From: Eupeodes corollae | Lineage: Eukaryota > Arthropoda > Insecta > Diptera > Syrphidae | Direction: 5' to 3' | Length of the DNA stretch: 64,000 bases | Assembly (NCBI RefSeq): GCF_945859685.1 | Contig: NC_079147.1 | Coordinates: forward strand, 132,271,645 to 132,335,644 | In this document: piece by piece, positions 11,388-23,540 of the stretch | Position numbering within the stretch: the stretch's first letter is position 1 | How the letters are laid out: every line of letters begins with the position of its first letter | Translations under genes and position numbers: made by a program | Notes under the pieces: model-generated | What the model saw: the letters and a program-made list of their open reading frames with translations, nothing else | The model's database searches: none | What the model was told of the DNA's origin: nothing

Positions 11388-12560
11388 ATGTCTACTGTTT
11401 ACTCCTCCCCAATTAACACTTTTGTTTCAAACTTGGAAGAAAAAGTTGACATTGGTTCAATGGAATTGACATTCGATGAGGTTTCAGTAGCGCTTCACGC
11501 CCTTAAAATAAATAATAGTTCCGTAGCCGATGGAATACCATCAAGCATTTTGAAAAATTGTAGTGATTCCCTTTGTTTGCCTCTGTTGAAATTGTTCAAC
11601 AACTCATTGTACATGGGGTTTTTTCTACCAGAATGAAAAGAACCATTTCTTGTTCCTATATTCAAGGCAGGTTCTAAAAATCTAGTAGAAAATTATAGAG
11701 GAATCTGCAAGTTCACAGTCTGAAAGTCTGGTTTAAGATAAAATAAATAATAAATTTATGATAAAGGAATGCTTATCTGTGTCACAACATGGCTTGTATC
11801 AGGTCGGTCTACTGTGACTAATTTGGCTGTTTTCTCTTCATATGTCTTAAATGCAATGGAGAATAAATGTCAAGTAGATGCTATTTACACCGACTTTAGT
11901 AAAGCTTTTGATTCGGTTGATCATATTATTTTACTGAAAAAGCTTCAATATTTTGGTATTCATTCTGAGATGCTTCAATGGATCTCTTCGTATTTAGAAA
12001 CCAGAACTCAACGACCTATTATTGACCACAAAGTTTCGAGAAGTATAAAATGTACCTCCGGCGTTCCGCAAGGGAGCCATCTTGGCCCTTTACTTTTCCT
12101 TATATATAATAATGATATAGTTGACATAATACAAAATTATATAACTATCTACTATATGCTGATGATTTAAAATTGTACTTTAAAATTAAAACCATTGATG
12201 ATTGTGTAATAGTTGAACAAGATTTGGACCATATTTCTACGTGGTGTTCTTTGAACAATTTGAAAAGTCCGTTTTTGCTTTCTCAGATTTCCATTTATGT
12301 ACCATCTAGACAGTTAAAAACAAGTTGTTTTCTTTTTGAAAAACTGCATAGAACAAATTATGGAAAAAATGAAACAATATCACGAGCAATTTCCTCGTTC
12401 AATAAAGTATGTGTTATTTTTGATTTTCATTTATCTCGAGATAAATTTAAAATTGAATAATTGTATAAGTTTACATTTTAAATAAATATTTAAAAATTTT
12501 TGTAAGTGCATCTGTTAAGCAAATCGCTTGTAGATAAATAAATAAATAAATAAATAAATA
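11388..12560 (+). pseudogene. CR1/Jockey-like LINE reverse transcriptase relic
   Basis: The fragments read in order. The first is VSVALHALKINNSSVADGIP, the start of the RT domain. The second is AIYTDFSKAFDSVDHIILLK, with the first catalytic aspartate region. The third is SGVPQGSHLGPLLFLIYNND. The fourth is a shifted YADDLKLYF (frame change near 12150), then DLDHISTWCSLNNL. Stops and frameshifts break the chain at about 11634, 11700-11760 and 12170. The 3' end is a run of AAAT units (about 12530-12560), a common tail for such LINEs. It is a 5'-truncated dead copy. Confidence 0.8.
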
Positions 12561-13440
12561 TAAAAAAGAGGCTAGACGCATCAAATTGATAACTTCCTAA
12601 TCCATGGCCATCTATCTTAAGCTCTTACAAAATATTAATAACAATGTTTTGTGTGAGATACAAAATTTCAAGTCAATATCTTTCGTTGTTAACATAATAC
12701 TTCAGCTTTGTAAAGCAAGTTTTCAGTTACATTTTTTTAAAATTTACTTTAAGTTTAAAATAGTATTTTGCATATGATAAAATAAGTTTGATTTCAATAT
12801 CTGTTTTTGTTTCCGATGTTTTTGGTCGAAAACCATTTTTTATAAATTTTAGCAAACAATTTTTGAAAGTATTTATTTCTTATAAGAAAAACACAGATTA
12901 GATTTTTCTAAGATCATTACCTTTTGTTTACATCAAAATTTTGCATAGAATTAAATAATTTGTATGTTAATACCTTCATCTATTCTTTTTTTTCTAGATT
13001 CGTATTTATTATAGACAAAGCTTACAGTTGAACTTTTCTAAAAATACATGTTAAAAACAATGGCACAAAATTCAGTTAAATGTCAAAGCCATTTTCAGCA
13101 AAAATTATTACTATTTCATAACAATTTTCTAAAGTTAAAAGCACGGAATGGCTATTTTAACTTTTAACAATTTTCTTATCAATCTTCCTTATAGGAGCAT
13201 TGAATGGAATGGTACAGTCAACAGTCGGGAATTCCAATTAATAGGACCGTTTAAGTGTATTTGCTTTCCTTGCTATCCTTTTGATGTTATTGTCTGTTGA
13301 ACAAAATGTTTTTGAAGTCAATACCTCTACTGAGTCTTGAGATAGGAACCTTAAAACGCAGAGAAATATCAAAATTTTAAATTCGATAAAGCACACCGAT
13401 TACAATAACTTCCCATTAGGAGTTAAGAATACTCCAGCAT
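12561..13440 (-). repeat. Dispersed tandem-unit repeat, minus-oriented copy
   Basis: The copy starts with the inverted form of the family end (TTGATAACTTCC near 12580). It passes through ACAATGTTTTGTGTGAGATA and finishes with TTACAATAACTTCCCATTAG near 13401-13420, the inverse of the family head seen at 20010 and 34984. It is diverged from the plus-strand copies and non-coding. Confidence 0.6.
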
Positions 13441-13825
13441 CATACCGCTAAGACTTAAAGTTTTCGAGATATTAACTGGTTAAAGTTTTAATTTTACCCA
13501 ATAGAGGGCCGTCGGATTTGAATTTGAGATGTTAAGTTTTCAGTAAGTATATAAAATTCATGCTTTAAAATTTCAATAAAAAGGTAAGTACATTTAAGTA
13601 TACACTATAGTGAACATTCTTTAACACGTACCTATCTACTTTTCAATTTTAATTTCACTAACTCAAATTGTGTTTTCATACAAACATGTTATGAACATAT
13701 TTATCTACGAAAAAAGGCATTATTGAATTATATTTATGTAGACTATCATACGTCGCATTTAAATGTTTTTGACTCCTCAATATAAATACGTACTTAATAG
13801 CCTATGTTTCTGATTTCAAACACGT
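13441..13825. other. Gene-free stretch upstream of tRNA
   Basis: No feature is recognised. Confidence 0.4.
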
Positions 13826-13845
13826 GCCTCCGTGGCGCAATTGGC

Positions 13846-13882
<37 letters not shown>

Positions 13883-13899
13883 GAGCCCACCCGGGGGCG
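13826..13899 (+). tRNA. tRNA-Asn (GTT)
   Basis: The acceptor arm GCCTCCG (13826-13832) pairs with CGGGGGC (13892-13898), with one G-U pair. The anticodon stem TTCGG/CCGAA holds the loop CTGTTAA, placing anticodon GTT at 13860-13862. The T arm contains GGTTCGAGCCC, which serves as B box, and TGGCGCAATTGG gives the A box. There is no intron. A run of six T at 13906-13911 is the RNA polymerase III terminator. The discriminator base is G. It closely matches eukaryotic cytoplasmic tRNA-Asn, and all arms pair, so it appears functional. Confidence 0.97.
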
Positions 13900-13905
13900 G
13901 AACAC

Positions 13906-13911
13906 TTTTTT
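13906..13911 (+). terminator. Pol III T-run terminator
   Basis: Six consecutive T bases begin seven bases after the tRNA-Asn 3' end, the expected RNA polymerase III stop. Confidence 0.85.
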
Positions 13912-14202
13912 CCACATCTGAAAATTAATATAGTAAGCTTTTGAACAGAGCTTTTTCTATTACAATGTTCTTTTTTTTTCAATTATAATAACAAATTGTT
14001 TAGATTGTCAAAACTCGGTATCTGTATGAAATATATGCGAACAAGCTTTAGTAGTACACCAAGCGCACTTAAAATAACAAGCATATAACAAAGAAATCTT
14101 TAAGAAGCATTTACTTTAATATACGAATAAAATTAATTAATTAATTGATATTTCATAGGCATATTTATAAATATTTGCTTTCTTAAGTGTTTTGTTTATA
14201 AA

Positions 14203-16851
14203 ATGGCTTCATCGTGGTGTGGTCGAGACTTTAAACCACGGGTTTTTAAAAAACATTCACCCATCATCTGCTATGAAAAGTCAGAAAATGTAATTGTATC
14301 TAAAGCAGATTATGATGATAAGAGGCATGCTGCCTTGATGGGTGAAAAAATACAAACGATTGTTGTTCCAAAGCGATCCGCACGAACTTGGAATATGCAG
14401 TCTGGTGATTTGTGTCGTATTACACTCTCCGAAGGATCTCAAGTTGGAGACATGAATTTCTGGAACTCGGATAATATCAAAGAGAGATTCTATTCAGGTA
14501 AAACAAGGCAGTTACACAGCTCCCACTTAAAGGTATACGATCGGTTATGGAGTTGCTTACCGTATTTGCGTCCGATGGCTACGTTTGTATTCGATTCCCT
14601 TGCCAAATATGGAATTGATGAAGATGGTGCTTCACTGCATGACGTTATTGGAACGCGGTGTGATGATTATACATATAAGCTACTAACCGGAAAGGAGCGA
14701 TTTGGCAGTTGTCATAGCTATTTGACAGAAGCTGTTAAAGAAAGGGGATTGACTGAAGATGATGTGCATGATGTATGGAATATTTTCATGTGTACTGGGT
14801 TTACAAAGGTGAGTTTGAACAATTTAATTTATGATTGTATATGAGAAAACCCATTAATTGATTCTTTTAAAAATATAACCCTTTAATTTTAAGGTTAAGT
14901 ACTTTGCCAGAAATTATGGCTTCCATGAAAGTCCAAAACGATTTTTAATTTTTAACTTAAAAGTACAATAGAGACTAAATACTTAAAATAAATTCGAAAT
15001 ATTAGCAAATGTAAACAAAACTTAACAAAACATCCTACGCGAAGCAACGCAGTACAAAAGTTAATGAATTTAAAAAAATCTTCCAGGTCTTCATCCTGGA
15101 TTAAGAAAAATTTAAATCTATATGGGTGTAGAACCGCTAGAACTGGGATTTTTGAAAAATATATTTCAGATCTCATTTGATTTTATAACTATTTGTGATT
15201 TAAACAAGTGTGAACTTAATATAAAGGTTTTAATATCCCTTTTTATTTCTCATAAGAACTAACATAATTGATCAAAATTCATTTTTTTTTAAATACAAAT
15301 TCGACTTACACGTAGAAGACCTCATATTAAATAATAATAATTTGACATTTTGTATTATCGATTTATACGGCCTCAAAAGCCAAAAAAAAACAATTAAAAT
15401 GTTTAATGATAAAAGCTGGAAAAACGTTACCTAATTTGTTTATATTAAGGAAAGGTTTGTCTTTTCCTTTTCTGTATGCTTATCTTTTATAAATTAAATT
15501 AGGCTGCCTCTATGCTAACTTTTTTTCAGCTTTTATGATTAAAAAATTTAAGCCGGTCGGATATGACTCACATTAATTTTTGAAACGGATTTGTATAGAC
15601 TTTTAGGGTCATTAAGCTATTTTGAAGTAATCAGTGCTCATAGATTTTTTTGCGGTTACCTTATCAATGATAAGTGTGGCAAAGTAAAGATTCTTTTTAA
15701 CAAAATTAATAAAATTTTAATAAAAATAATCAAGTTTCTTTTCCGTCACTATTATCAATAACGACAACTTCAAGTGGCACATAATGCGCTAGTAAACAAC
15801 AACACAAAGAAGTTTTTATGAATTTGTTTTATGTCAATCAAAACGGAAGCAATCTTTCATTCAAAATATGCATTACACTGTTCGACAAGGTTTTCTTACT
15901 GGCATTCAAATGGGTTTTGATAGCCTTAATTCAAATCCGACTTCAAACTTAATGTATCACTTCAGGTTTTGAAATATAACTTTTTACATAGATATAAATA
16001 TAGGGCTTTTTGAGATTATCTAAATTTATAAAGTAGCATTTTTTAATAAGATCCGTGGTAGATTTCACTTGTCTTACAATTCTATTATATCAAGTTTTTG
16101 AGATATATTCAAAAATATAAAATGATGTTAAGCGGGTATTTTTGAATTTACACAAATAGTTAAAATAAGAGTTTTTTTTTCAAAAACGATGAAAGTAATT
16201 AATTCAAGTTTTTCTCAAAACTTTATATAGATTCAAATAAAGACTCAAACTTATGAGAATTTAAAAAAACTAAGTACAATATTAAAGTGTTTTAATTTGT
16301 ATCTAAAATGCTAAGATTTCTACTTTTCAAAATTGTCACACAATTTATTGTTCAAAGATATTTCGAGTTTTAGCACTTTTAATGGGATATATTTTAAAAT
16401 ACTGATATGATACACAAATTTAAAAGCGAGATTCGAATTAAGGACATCTGCTGTTTTATTTGTGCAACAGATAAAAATGTAATTTTGTCAACCAGTGTTA
16501 TGCATGATTAATATGGTTGAGATTAGGTAAGTAATGAAAACTCCTATATTAAAATATATTTTTTTATTTAAATGTGTACAGATATACCTACCAACTATCA
16601 ATTATTATTATTTCATTGTTTTGATCGTGCACACTCTCTACTCTTGTTTTTTTTTTTTTAAATAGGATACCCATCAATACTTCTGCAAACCAAGTCCTGC
16701 GCAAAAAGGAGATTACATTGAATTTATTGCTGATATGAATTTGTTGGTTGCATTGAGTGCTTGCCCTCAAGGCGATGTATCGATTCCAGTTGGACAAGAA
16801 GTTCCGGAACATTTATGCAACCCACTTACAGTGGAAGTTTTTAGAAAATAG
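14203..16851 (+). CDS. DUF1989 / urea carboxylase-associated family protein
   Basis: The gene has two exons, 14203-14808 and 16666-16851, joined in phase 0 by an 1857-bp GT-AG intron (donor GTGAGT, acceptor after AAATAG). It encodes 263 residues. The protein matches the DUF1989 family. Residues 50-66 hold the QTIVVPKRSARTWNMQ strand. GDLCRITLSEGSQVGDMNFWN spans 68-88. HSSHLKVYDRLW lies near 105-116, and HDVIGTRCDDYTYKLL at 146-161 holds the conserved HD...CD residues. The second exon gives KGDYIEFIADMNLLVALSACPQGD near the C terminus. The family is about this length and includes urea-carboxylase-associated proteins of bacteria and fungi; the reaction is not established, and no targeting signal is evident. 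The start is the first in-frame ATG after an AT-rich leader. A poly(A) signal AATAAA lies at about 16894. The coding sequence is intact, so it is probably functional. Confidence 0.85.
14809..16665 (+). other. Intron of the DUF1989 gene
   Basis: The intron is AT-rich and shows no recognised element. It ends with a pyrimidine tract of about 13 T before AAATAG. Confidence 0.8.
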
Positions 16852-18049
16852 TACTTTAATATAAAATGTTAGGCTCTCTTCTTCATATTAAAAAATAAAT
16901 TGTATATAAATTTGGTAAATGTGAACAAATTTAGCCAATATAGGTATGCGATTATACAACACTTCGCATGAGCTATCTCTTGTTGTTCAAGATAATAATA
17001 TACCTTCATATATGTAGGTATGTAGATTGCAATTAGGAAAGACTTATAAATGTCTTTTAAATACAAAGTTATTGTTATCAAAAAGTATTTTATAGTGTCT
17101 AATGTTGTATAAAATGTTTAAGTTAAAATTTTTTCCAAAAAATTTACATGCTACACAACTCGAGCGAATATGGCTTTATTGCAAGAGACATTTCCTGGCA
17201 GCGTAATTTCTCATTGTGGCTATAACAACTACCATACAAGATCATGCGATTTGACGCCGCTGTACTAGTTACTGTGGGGTTATGACAAAGAACGTGCTTA
17301 TGCTGATAAACCTTTAACTCTTTAGCAATTAAAAACCAACATTCCCGAAGTTATGGCTGAGATACCGCACAATATGTGTCAAAAAGTTGCCTAAAATTAA
17401 ATAGAAATATCATGAAAAAAATGTTTGAAATGTGTTTTATTTACGTATACTTTTGAAACCGCAAAATGGATAAGCCTGTGTAAATATGGTAATACTGAAT
17501 ATTCTTCTGAATAACATATTTATGTCCCAATATTTCAATGCAGAAGCCATCAAAGTCTATAATTTATTTATTTTTATTTAAAATAAGCTGAAATTTCGAG
17601 TTCATGGTACGCAGCTGTTACACACTATTTTTAACTTAAAAACGGCTATACCGATGGATGCCGTTCAATAGTGAACCCGTGACATAAAGCTTCTAAAAAA
17701 AGAAAATTTGTTAATTATAATTTTTTTAGAAATCTATAATCAGTAATTTGTATTCTCTTTGAATAATCATTACATATGACGTGACTAGGACGATCTTACT
17801 CGACAACGTCTTGAAAAGCGGCGACGTGTTGGTACGGCTGGACTTCGTTCTTCTCAATCACAAGACCAAAGTAAGGCAGCCCGTGTTCTGTTGACAATGC
17901 GAAACGTACGTTGTTTTCGAAAATTGTGGCGCATTTAAGTTTTCTGTAGAAAAACCTGGGTTGTTCTACTTTGGTGGGTATGCTTTTGGTGGTAAGCAAA
18001 TTGATGAACAATGTGACTAACGTATATTTATAAATCCAACAAAAGTGCA
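16852..18049. other. Gene-free stretch with dispersed-repeat piece
   Basis: Bases 17230-17400 are homologous to the repeat at 5627-5770. Bases 17765-18050 are noticeably less AT-rich, and an 84-codon open frame lies on the minus strand there, but no family is recognised and it has no clear start context. Confidence 0.4.
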
Positions 18050-18281
18050 AAAAGTATTTGTCACCTCGAATATTTTACGAACAAAGAATGATTTTATATC
18101 CAATATAACTTTGTGCAACGAAGCATAACTTTTTTGACATTTTGTAAAATTGGGAGAAAAATCAAATTAAAAGATAATGTATTGACCAATGAATATATAC
18201 TTATGTGTATAGGAAAAATTAGGTTTTCCTTCGGCTTTTTTGGTCACTTTGATCGTGGCAATGAAACAAGGTTGTTACATT

Positions 18282-18324
18282 AACTTTTCCCGACGTTTCG
18301 GCAGGGGTTGCTGCCTTCCTCAGG
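18282..18324 (-). ncRNA. Hammerhead motif, left arm (minus strand)
   Basis: This is the exact inverse of the right-arm motif, read on the minus strand. It has the same stem I, CTGAGGA core, stem II, GAA, ACGT and C cleavage position. Lying head-to-head with the other copy, it would pair into one long duplex if both were transcribed together. Confidence 0.6.
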
Positions 18325-18429
18325 GGAACTTTATTAAACATGAAATATAATATAATATATTTGCTGCCTTCCTCAGGGGAACTTTATTAAACATGAAATA
18401 TAATATAATATATTTCATGTTTAATAAAG

Positions 18430-18472
18430 TTCCCCTGAGGAAGGCAGCAACCCCTGCCGAAACGTCGGGAAA
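18430..18472 (+). ncRNA. Hammerhead motif, right arm
   Basis: TTCCC (18430-18434) pairs with GGGAA (18467-18471) as stem I. CTGAGGA occupies 18435-18441. GGCAG/CTGCC (18443-18447 with 18454-18458) forms stem II. GAA is at 18459-18461. ACGT (18462-18465) is self-complementary and could form stem III only between two copies, and C at 18466 is the cleavage position. One unpaired A (18442) precedes stem II. This dimer-type layout is the one described for Penelope-like element ribozymes. Confidence 0.62.
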
Positions 18473-18890
18473 AGTTAATGTAACAACCTTGTTTCATTGC
18501 CACGATCAAAGTGACCAAAAAAGCCGAAGGAAAACCTAATTTTTCCTATACACATAAGAAAAATCAAATTGACTGTTTTTTTTTTTATAAAAAATAAAAA
18601 CCTAAAATAAAAATATTACTAAAATTTGGTAAAAATAGATTTTATACTCAAATATTGAGATTATGGCTGCAAACTCATTTTGTCTTACAAAAAACATTGT
18701 TTTCAACACTCAGTCATTTTTTAATAAAAATTCAACAGTCCATTTTTTCATAAAAAAATTACAAAAAATAGTAAGTAATAGTAAAAAATTGATTATCGGT
18801 TCTCTATATCTCGTGAACAACAGACGACATTGACGTTAAATTAATTTCATTCATCCAATTTCTATTTGTTTATATAGAAACTAGCTTACC

Positions 18891-20007
18891 CGGCCACCAG
18901 TTGATGTGGAACTTAATTTTGTTATATTTTAACATAATTAATCAAAATTTTCGTACAGTTGATTCTAAGCAAAAATCAATACAAAAGAATTGTATTGTAT
19001 AATAAATGTTTTATTATTTGTATTCAAGTTTGTAACAAATCAGTATATTACAGAGTTTTTAGTTCATGTCACAGTTAAGTTAGGGCGGATAGTTTAAATT
19101 CTTACAACAATATTTATTGCTTTGAATTATAAATATGTATTTTTTCATTTCAATTTAATGTAGCACTAATCGGTGCACAATATTTTTGGTTAACCTGTCT
19201 TTCGCTTACACAAATAGGTTCGACGGTTTTAATTCACTTGAACTTGAAACATATAGCTGTTCATGAAAAAAATATGGATTTTCAAATCTTAACCACAAAT
19301 GGATTTTGTTGAGCCTTGGGACTGATTTATAGATATGTCAAAATCTAAACAAATTTGTAACTGTAAAGTTTTGAAGATATGGACTGTATCATTGGGCTAC
19401 ACGTGGCAACAGGACCACTTTTCCTTTAAAATTTACAGTTAAAATGGTTGCTTCAAGAATATTTCTGGTGACCTTTTTGATGACTAAACGTGTACCGTTG
19501 CATAATTAAAGTGGATTCAAATCAGGCAGAACAATAATAGGTGAACCAATCTTTAATCTAAGTTTATGTGGTGGCATTCTAGGTAAGCCTACTCTGTAAA
19601 TCCATTAACAACAGTATCGATTGATTTAAAAGATATCAGATAGCTTGGCAACAACTGTTTTACCAGAAAGTAATTTTGACAACATCAGCATTTTTGGCTG
19701 CCAAAATAGCCTGAGGACTGCGTCAGTTATGATTCAATTAATTACTCTGTTTATCTGTAAATATACTAAGAATCAATTAACAAATCACCAAATAAATTTT
19801 TTGTAATTTATTGAAATTAAATCTTAAAATACATATATATCGTTGATTATGACAATATTACAAAAAATATCAATCCTTTAATGCAGTAGAGTTTTCAATA
19901 TTTTTTATGATTACATCTTTTGCCAATACAAATAAATTGGATGGAGAGATTCGCTGTAATAATATATTTTCACCTCAGAATTATGGGATAACATTTTTCA
20001 TTAATTT
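18891..20007. other. Gene-free stretch
   Basis: No gene is recognised. Parts near 19380-19640 (CGTGTACCGTTGCATAATTAAAG, TGTGGTGGCATTCTAGG) recur in diverged form near 24410-24500 (CGTGTCGTTGCACAACCG, TGCGGTGGCATGCCAGG), so this is another old dispersed repeat. Confidence 0.4.
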
Positions 20008-21154
20008 TTAACTTCCCATAGGAAGTTATTGTAATGGGTCCGATTTGTCAAATTGAAAATTTTGACATTTCTTGACGTTTCAAAGTTGAAATAAAAGATT
20101 TTTAGAAAGATGTCTGTGGGTGCGTGCGTGCGTGCGTGTGTACGTACGTTCGTACGTCCGTACGTTCGCGACGATTTTTTCGTTGTCCATAGCTCAAGAA
20201 CCAGGAGAGATATCGATTTCAAATAAATGTTGTTATACAGATAATAAGGCAGAAAAATGCAGAAAGGGATCTCAAGAAAATTGCGTGGGTGGTTTTTTTT
20301 TACCATAGCAGTTTGAAAAAAAGGTGAACATTTTGGTTAACCCTAAATATCTTACGAACCAAAAACGCTAGAGACTTGAATTAAATTTTATATAATATAT
20401 TGTAACGTGATATCAAAGAAATTTTTTTTTTGAAAAAAAATCCAGTTAACGGTTTTTTTATAAATCAAAAAAACTGAAAAAAAATTGTGATCTCCAAAAT
20501 TTTACGGCTAATATATGATTTCATCTCCAAAACAATTTTGTGCAACGAAGAATAATGTTTTTGACATCTCATAAAATTTTGAGAAAAATCGAATTGACAG
20601 TTTTTTTCATACAAAATAAAAATCTGAAAAAACACATTACAAAAAGTTGGTAAAAATTGAATATCGATTCAAATATCTTTTCAAAAACTTGAAGTTTACG
20701 CTTCAAACTTATTTTACCTTGTAAGAAATATTGTTTTCAACATTCTGAAAAATGTTGAGAAAAATCGAATAGACAGTTTTTAAAAAAAATAAAAACCTAA
20801 AAAAAAACCTTTAAAAAATTAATAAAAGTTGGTAAAAATTGATTTTCGACTCAAATATCTTTTCAAAACTTTGAGATATTGGCTTAAATTTACTTTTATC
20901 TTTCAACAAATATTGTTGTTAACATTCAGTAAAATTTTGAAAAAATCGAATTAACAGTTTTTTTTACAAAAAATTAAAAACCGAAAAAAAATTAACAAAA
21001 GTTGGTAAAAAATGATTTTCGAATCAAATATCTTTTCAAAAATGTGAGATAATAACATCTAACTAATTTTTACTTATAAAAAATATTGTTTTCAACATTA
21101 TGAATAATTTTGAGAAAAATTGAAATTGACAGTTTTCTTACAAAAAATAAAACC
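20008..21154 (+). repeat. Dispersed tandem-unit repeat, head-containing copy (left part)
   Basis: The copy begins with the near-palindrome TAACTTCCCATAGGAAGTTA and continues with TTGTAATGGGTCCGATTTG. A CGTACGT-rich block lies at 20121-20170, then TAGCTCAAGAACCAGGAG. Internal units of about 177 bp follow: the landmark GAGAAAAATCGAATTGACAG or a close variant recurs at about 20580, 20757, 20936 and 21111. The rest of the copy resumes at 24006 after a LINE insertion. It is non-coding; the open frames over the CGTACG block are by chance. Confidence 0.8.
20121..20170. repeat. CGTACG-rich block
   Basis: The block is a run of GTGCGTGCGTGCGTGTGTAC and CGTACGTTCGTACGTCCG-type units, many of them self-complementary CGTACG. 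The same block occurs at 35100-35155 in another copy of the family. Confidence 0.8.
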
Positions 21155-21165
21155 TAAAAAAAATG

Positions 21166-23469
21166 GTGATAGGTTATCTAATGGGGTTTATGTGTGTTAT
21201 CGTTTAGATAGAGACGAGAGAAGGGGTGGTGGTGTTGCCGTGGTAGTCAAAAAAACTATCCATCATAAATTAATTCCCATTGTTGATACTAAAGTAGTAC
21301 AAAATATTAGTATCGAAATTCCTTTTTCTAATGGTTCTTTTTTAAAAGTTTTTGCTGCATACTTTCCGGGTCGCTCTACGTCCGTCACCTCAAAAGAGGT
21401 TTGATTTAAACAATGATTTAAGAAAACTAGTTAGTATTCAAGATATTTATTTAATTGGAGGAGATTCTAACTGCAAGCATAGAAATTGGGGGTGTTTAAG
21501 AGCAAATGCTTGGGGAAATATATTGCATAATTTAAACATAAATCACTCTTTTGATATTTTATATCCACCTTATCCAACTTATTACCCTACAAACAGTAGG
21601 GCAAGTCCATCAACTATAGACATTTTTCTAACTAATGTACCGGGTTTATTCAGCGAGTTTAATGATGACGGGATCTGAAAAAGCAGATGCATTAGCAACG
21701 ACCTTTTATGATGTACAATTGTTAGCTAGCAATGCCGTTACAAATGATACCATTGAATCTGTTGTTTCTCAATCAATAAGAATAATTAACTGTGATGCGA
21801 ATGATGGTGAAAATTACTTCATCACTATTGAAGACATCAAAGATGTTCTTAATTCTTTGAAAACTAGAAAGTCAGTTGGATTTGACAAAATAAAAAATTT
21901 GTATTTGAAAAATATGCCAAAGCTGGGAGTTAAATTTGTACAAAAACTTTTTAATTCATGCCTTAAATTTAGATATTTCCCAAATGAATGGAAAATAGCA
22001 AAGGTTATTCCAATTTTAAAACCTGGTAAGATAGCTAACTTGTCTGTTAACTACAGACCGATTAGTTTGCTGAGTTCTCTTGGTAAATGTTTTGAAAAAA
22101 TCATTAAAAAGAAGCTGATTGAACACATTAATTCAAATAATGTTTTGCCTTTAGAGCAATTTGGATTCCGTGCATTTCACAGTACTGTACAACAGGTTCA
22201 TCGCATCACAAAACACATTAAAAGTAACTTTAATGTAGGAAAAAGTCCGTTTGGCATGACGGACTATTACATAAGCTATTAATTTTCAATTTTCCTATGT
22301 ACCTTATTAAAATTTTAAAATCTTTTTTGTCTTCAAGAAAGTGTATTGTGTCCGTTAACAATTGTCTTTCCCAAAGCTTTATTTGTGTCGCCGGGGTCCC
22401 CCAAGGATCTGTACTTGGTCCAATTCTCTACAACGTGTTTACGTCTGACTTTCCAAGACTTCAAAATTGTGAAACAGCCATCTTTGCTGACGACACATGT
22501 ATTTATTCTTCAGATTCAATTGGTTCCACTATTGAAACTAACTTGCAATCTGCACTGTTTATAATACAAGATTACTTTAGTGACTGGAAAATAAAGATAA
22601 ATGCTGCTAAGACTCAGGCGGAAACCCTGTTTCTTACCAAGTAACAATCTTATTCTTAACGGTTATGAAACAGATTGGAAGTCAAGCGCTAAATATTTAG
22701 GGGTCTATTTGAATAAGAGATTAACGTTTAGTACACACATACAAGAAGTTATTAAAAAAATGAACCTAACAATCAAAATACTGTACCCATTTATAAACAG
22801 AAAATCAAAGTTGAGTAGTGACAACAAACTACTGATCTACAAAGCAATTTTTCAAGCGATTATGTTCTATGGATCACCTGCTTGGGGAAATTGTGCAAAA
22901 AGTCACATACGAAGACTTCAAATTTGTCAGAACAAACTCCTGAAAATGATGCTAAATGTTCCATGGTGCTTTTCAACAATCGAATTGCACGCCTTAGCCA
23001 ACATAGAAATGGTCTCCATGAGAATTTCAAAATTACGTGAAAAATATATAAATTCTTGTTTATCTTCCGACAATTCCCTTATCTCAAATCTAGCTTCTTA
23101 AACTTTGTTATAAAACGTTATTTTTGTTAAGAATGATAAAATGTGTATTATAGGCAAATTTATTTAATTTATTTATTGAAGACTGATAAATGTTTTTTTT
23201 GTTATTAATTATTATACAATTATATATTATTTATCTATTTATTTATTTTTCAAATTGTTTAGTATCTATTTTGTATATCAACGTTATTTTGTATGTAACT
23301 TATTTATCTATTAAATTATTCATTTCAAAGTTTTTTTTTTCAAATATTATTATATGTTTATAATTATATTCATTAACTTTTTTGTATCTGTTTATTTTAT
23401 TCTAATCTATTTAATATTTTCATTTTTATATATCTATTTATTTATTCATTTATATATTTATTTATTATT

Positions 23470-23540
<71 letters not shown>

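Larger units (their letters stand above)
18169..18556. mobile_element. 388-bp palindromic hammerhead-bearing insertion
   Basis: The 14-base target duplication AGAAAAATCAAATT flanks the insert (18155-18168 and 18557-18570). Inside, 18200-18344 is the perfect inverse of 18414-18558, two 145-bp arms whose outermost two bases extend into the right target duplication. A 53-bp segment is exactly duplicated in tandem (18308-18360 and 18361-18413). Each arm carries CTGAGGA, a GGCAG/CTGCC stem and GAAACGTC, a hammerhead core with a self-complementary ACGT stem III. Inverted partial ends of this type are known in Penelope-like elements, which carry hammerhead motifs in their terminal repeats. No reverse transcriptase or endonuclease remains, so the family link is inferred. 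Perfect arms imply a recent event. Confidence 0.75.
18050..18890 (+). repeat. Dispersed tandem-unit repeat copy, interrupted at 18169-18556
   Basis: The copy has family landmarks such as TGTCACCTCGAATATTTTACG, TTGTGCAACGAAG, GAGAAAAATC and GGTAAAAATAGATTTTA. It continues after a 388-bp insertion with GACTG and T-rich sequence, and then TCTCGATATCTCGTGAAC-like sequence near 18805. It is non-coding. Confidence 0.7.

Noticed and set aside
20001..20308. Overlapping open frames on both strands, repeated at 35064-35345
   Set aside because: They cover the CGTACG-rich head of a dispersed repeat; frames differ between copies and carry no motif.
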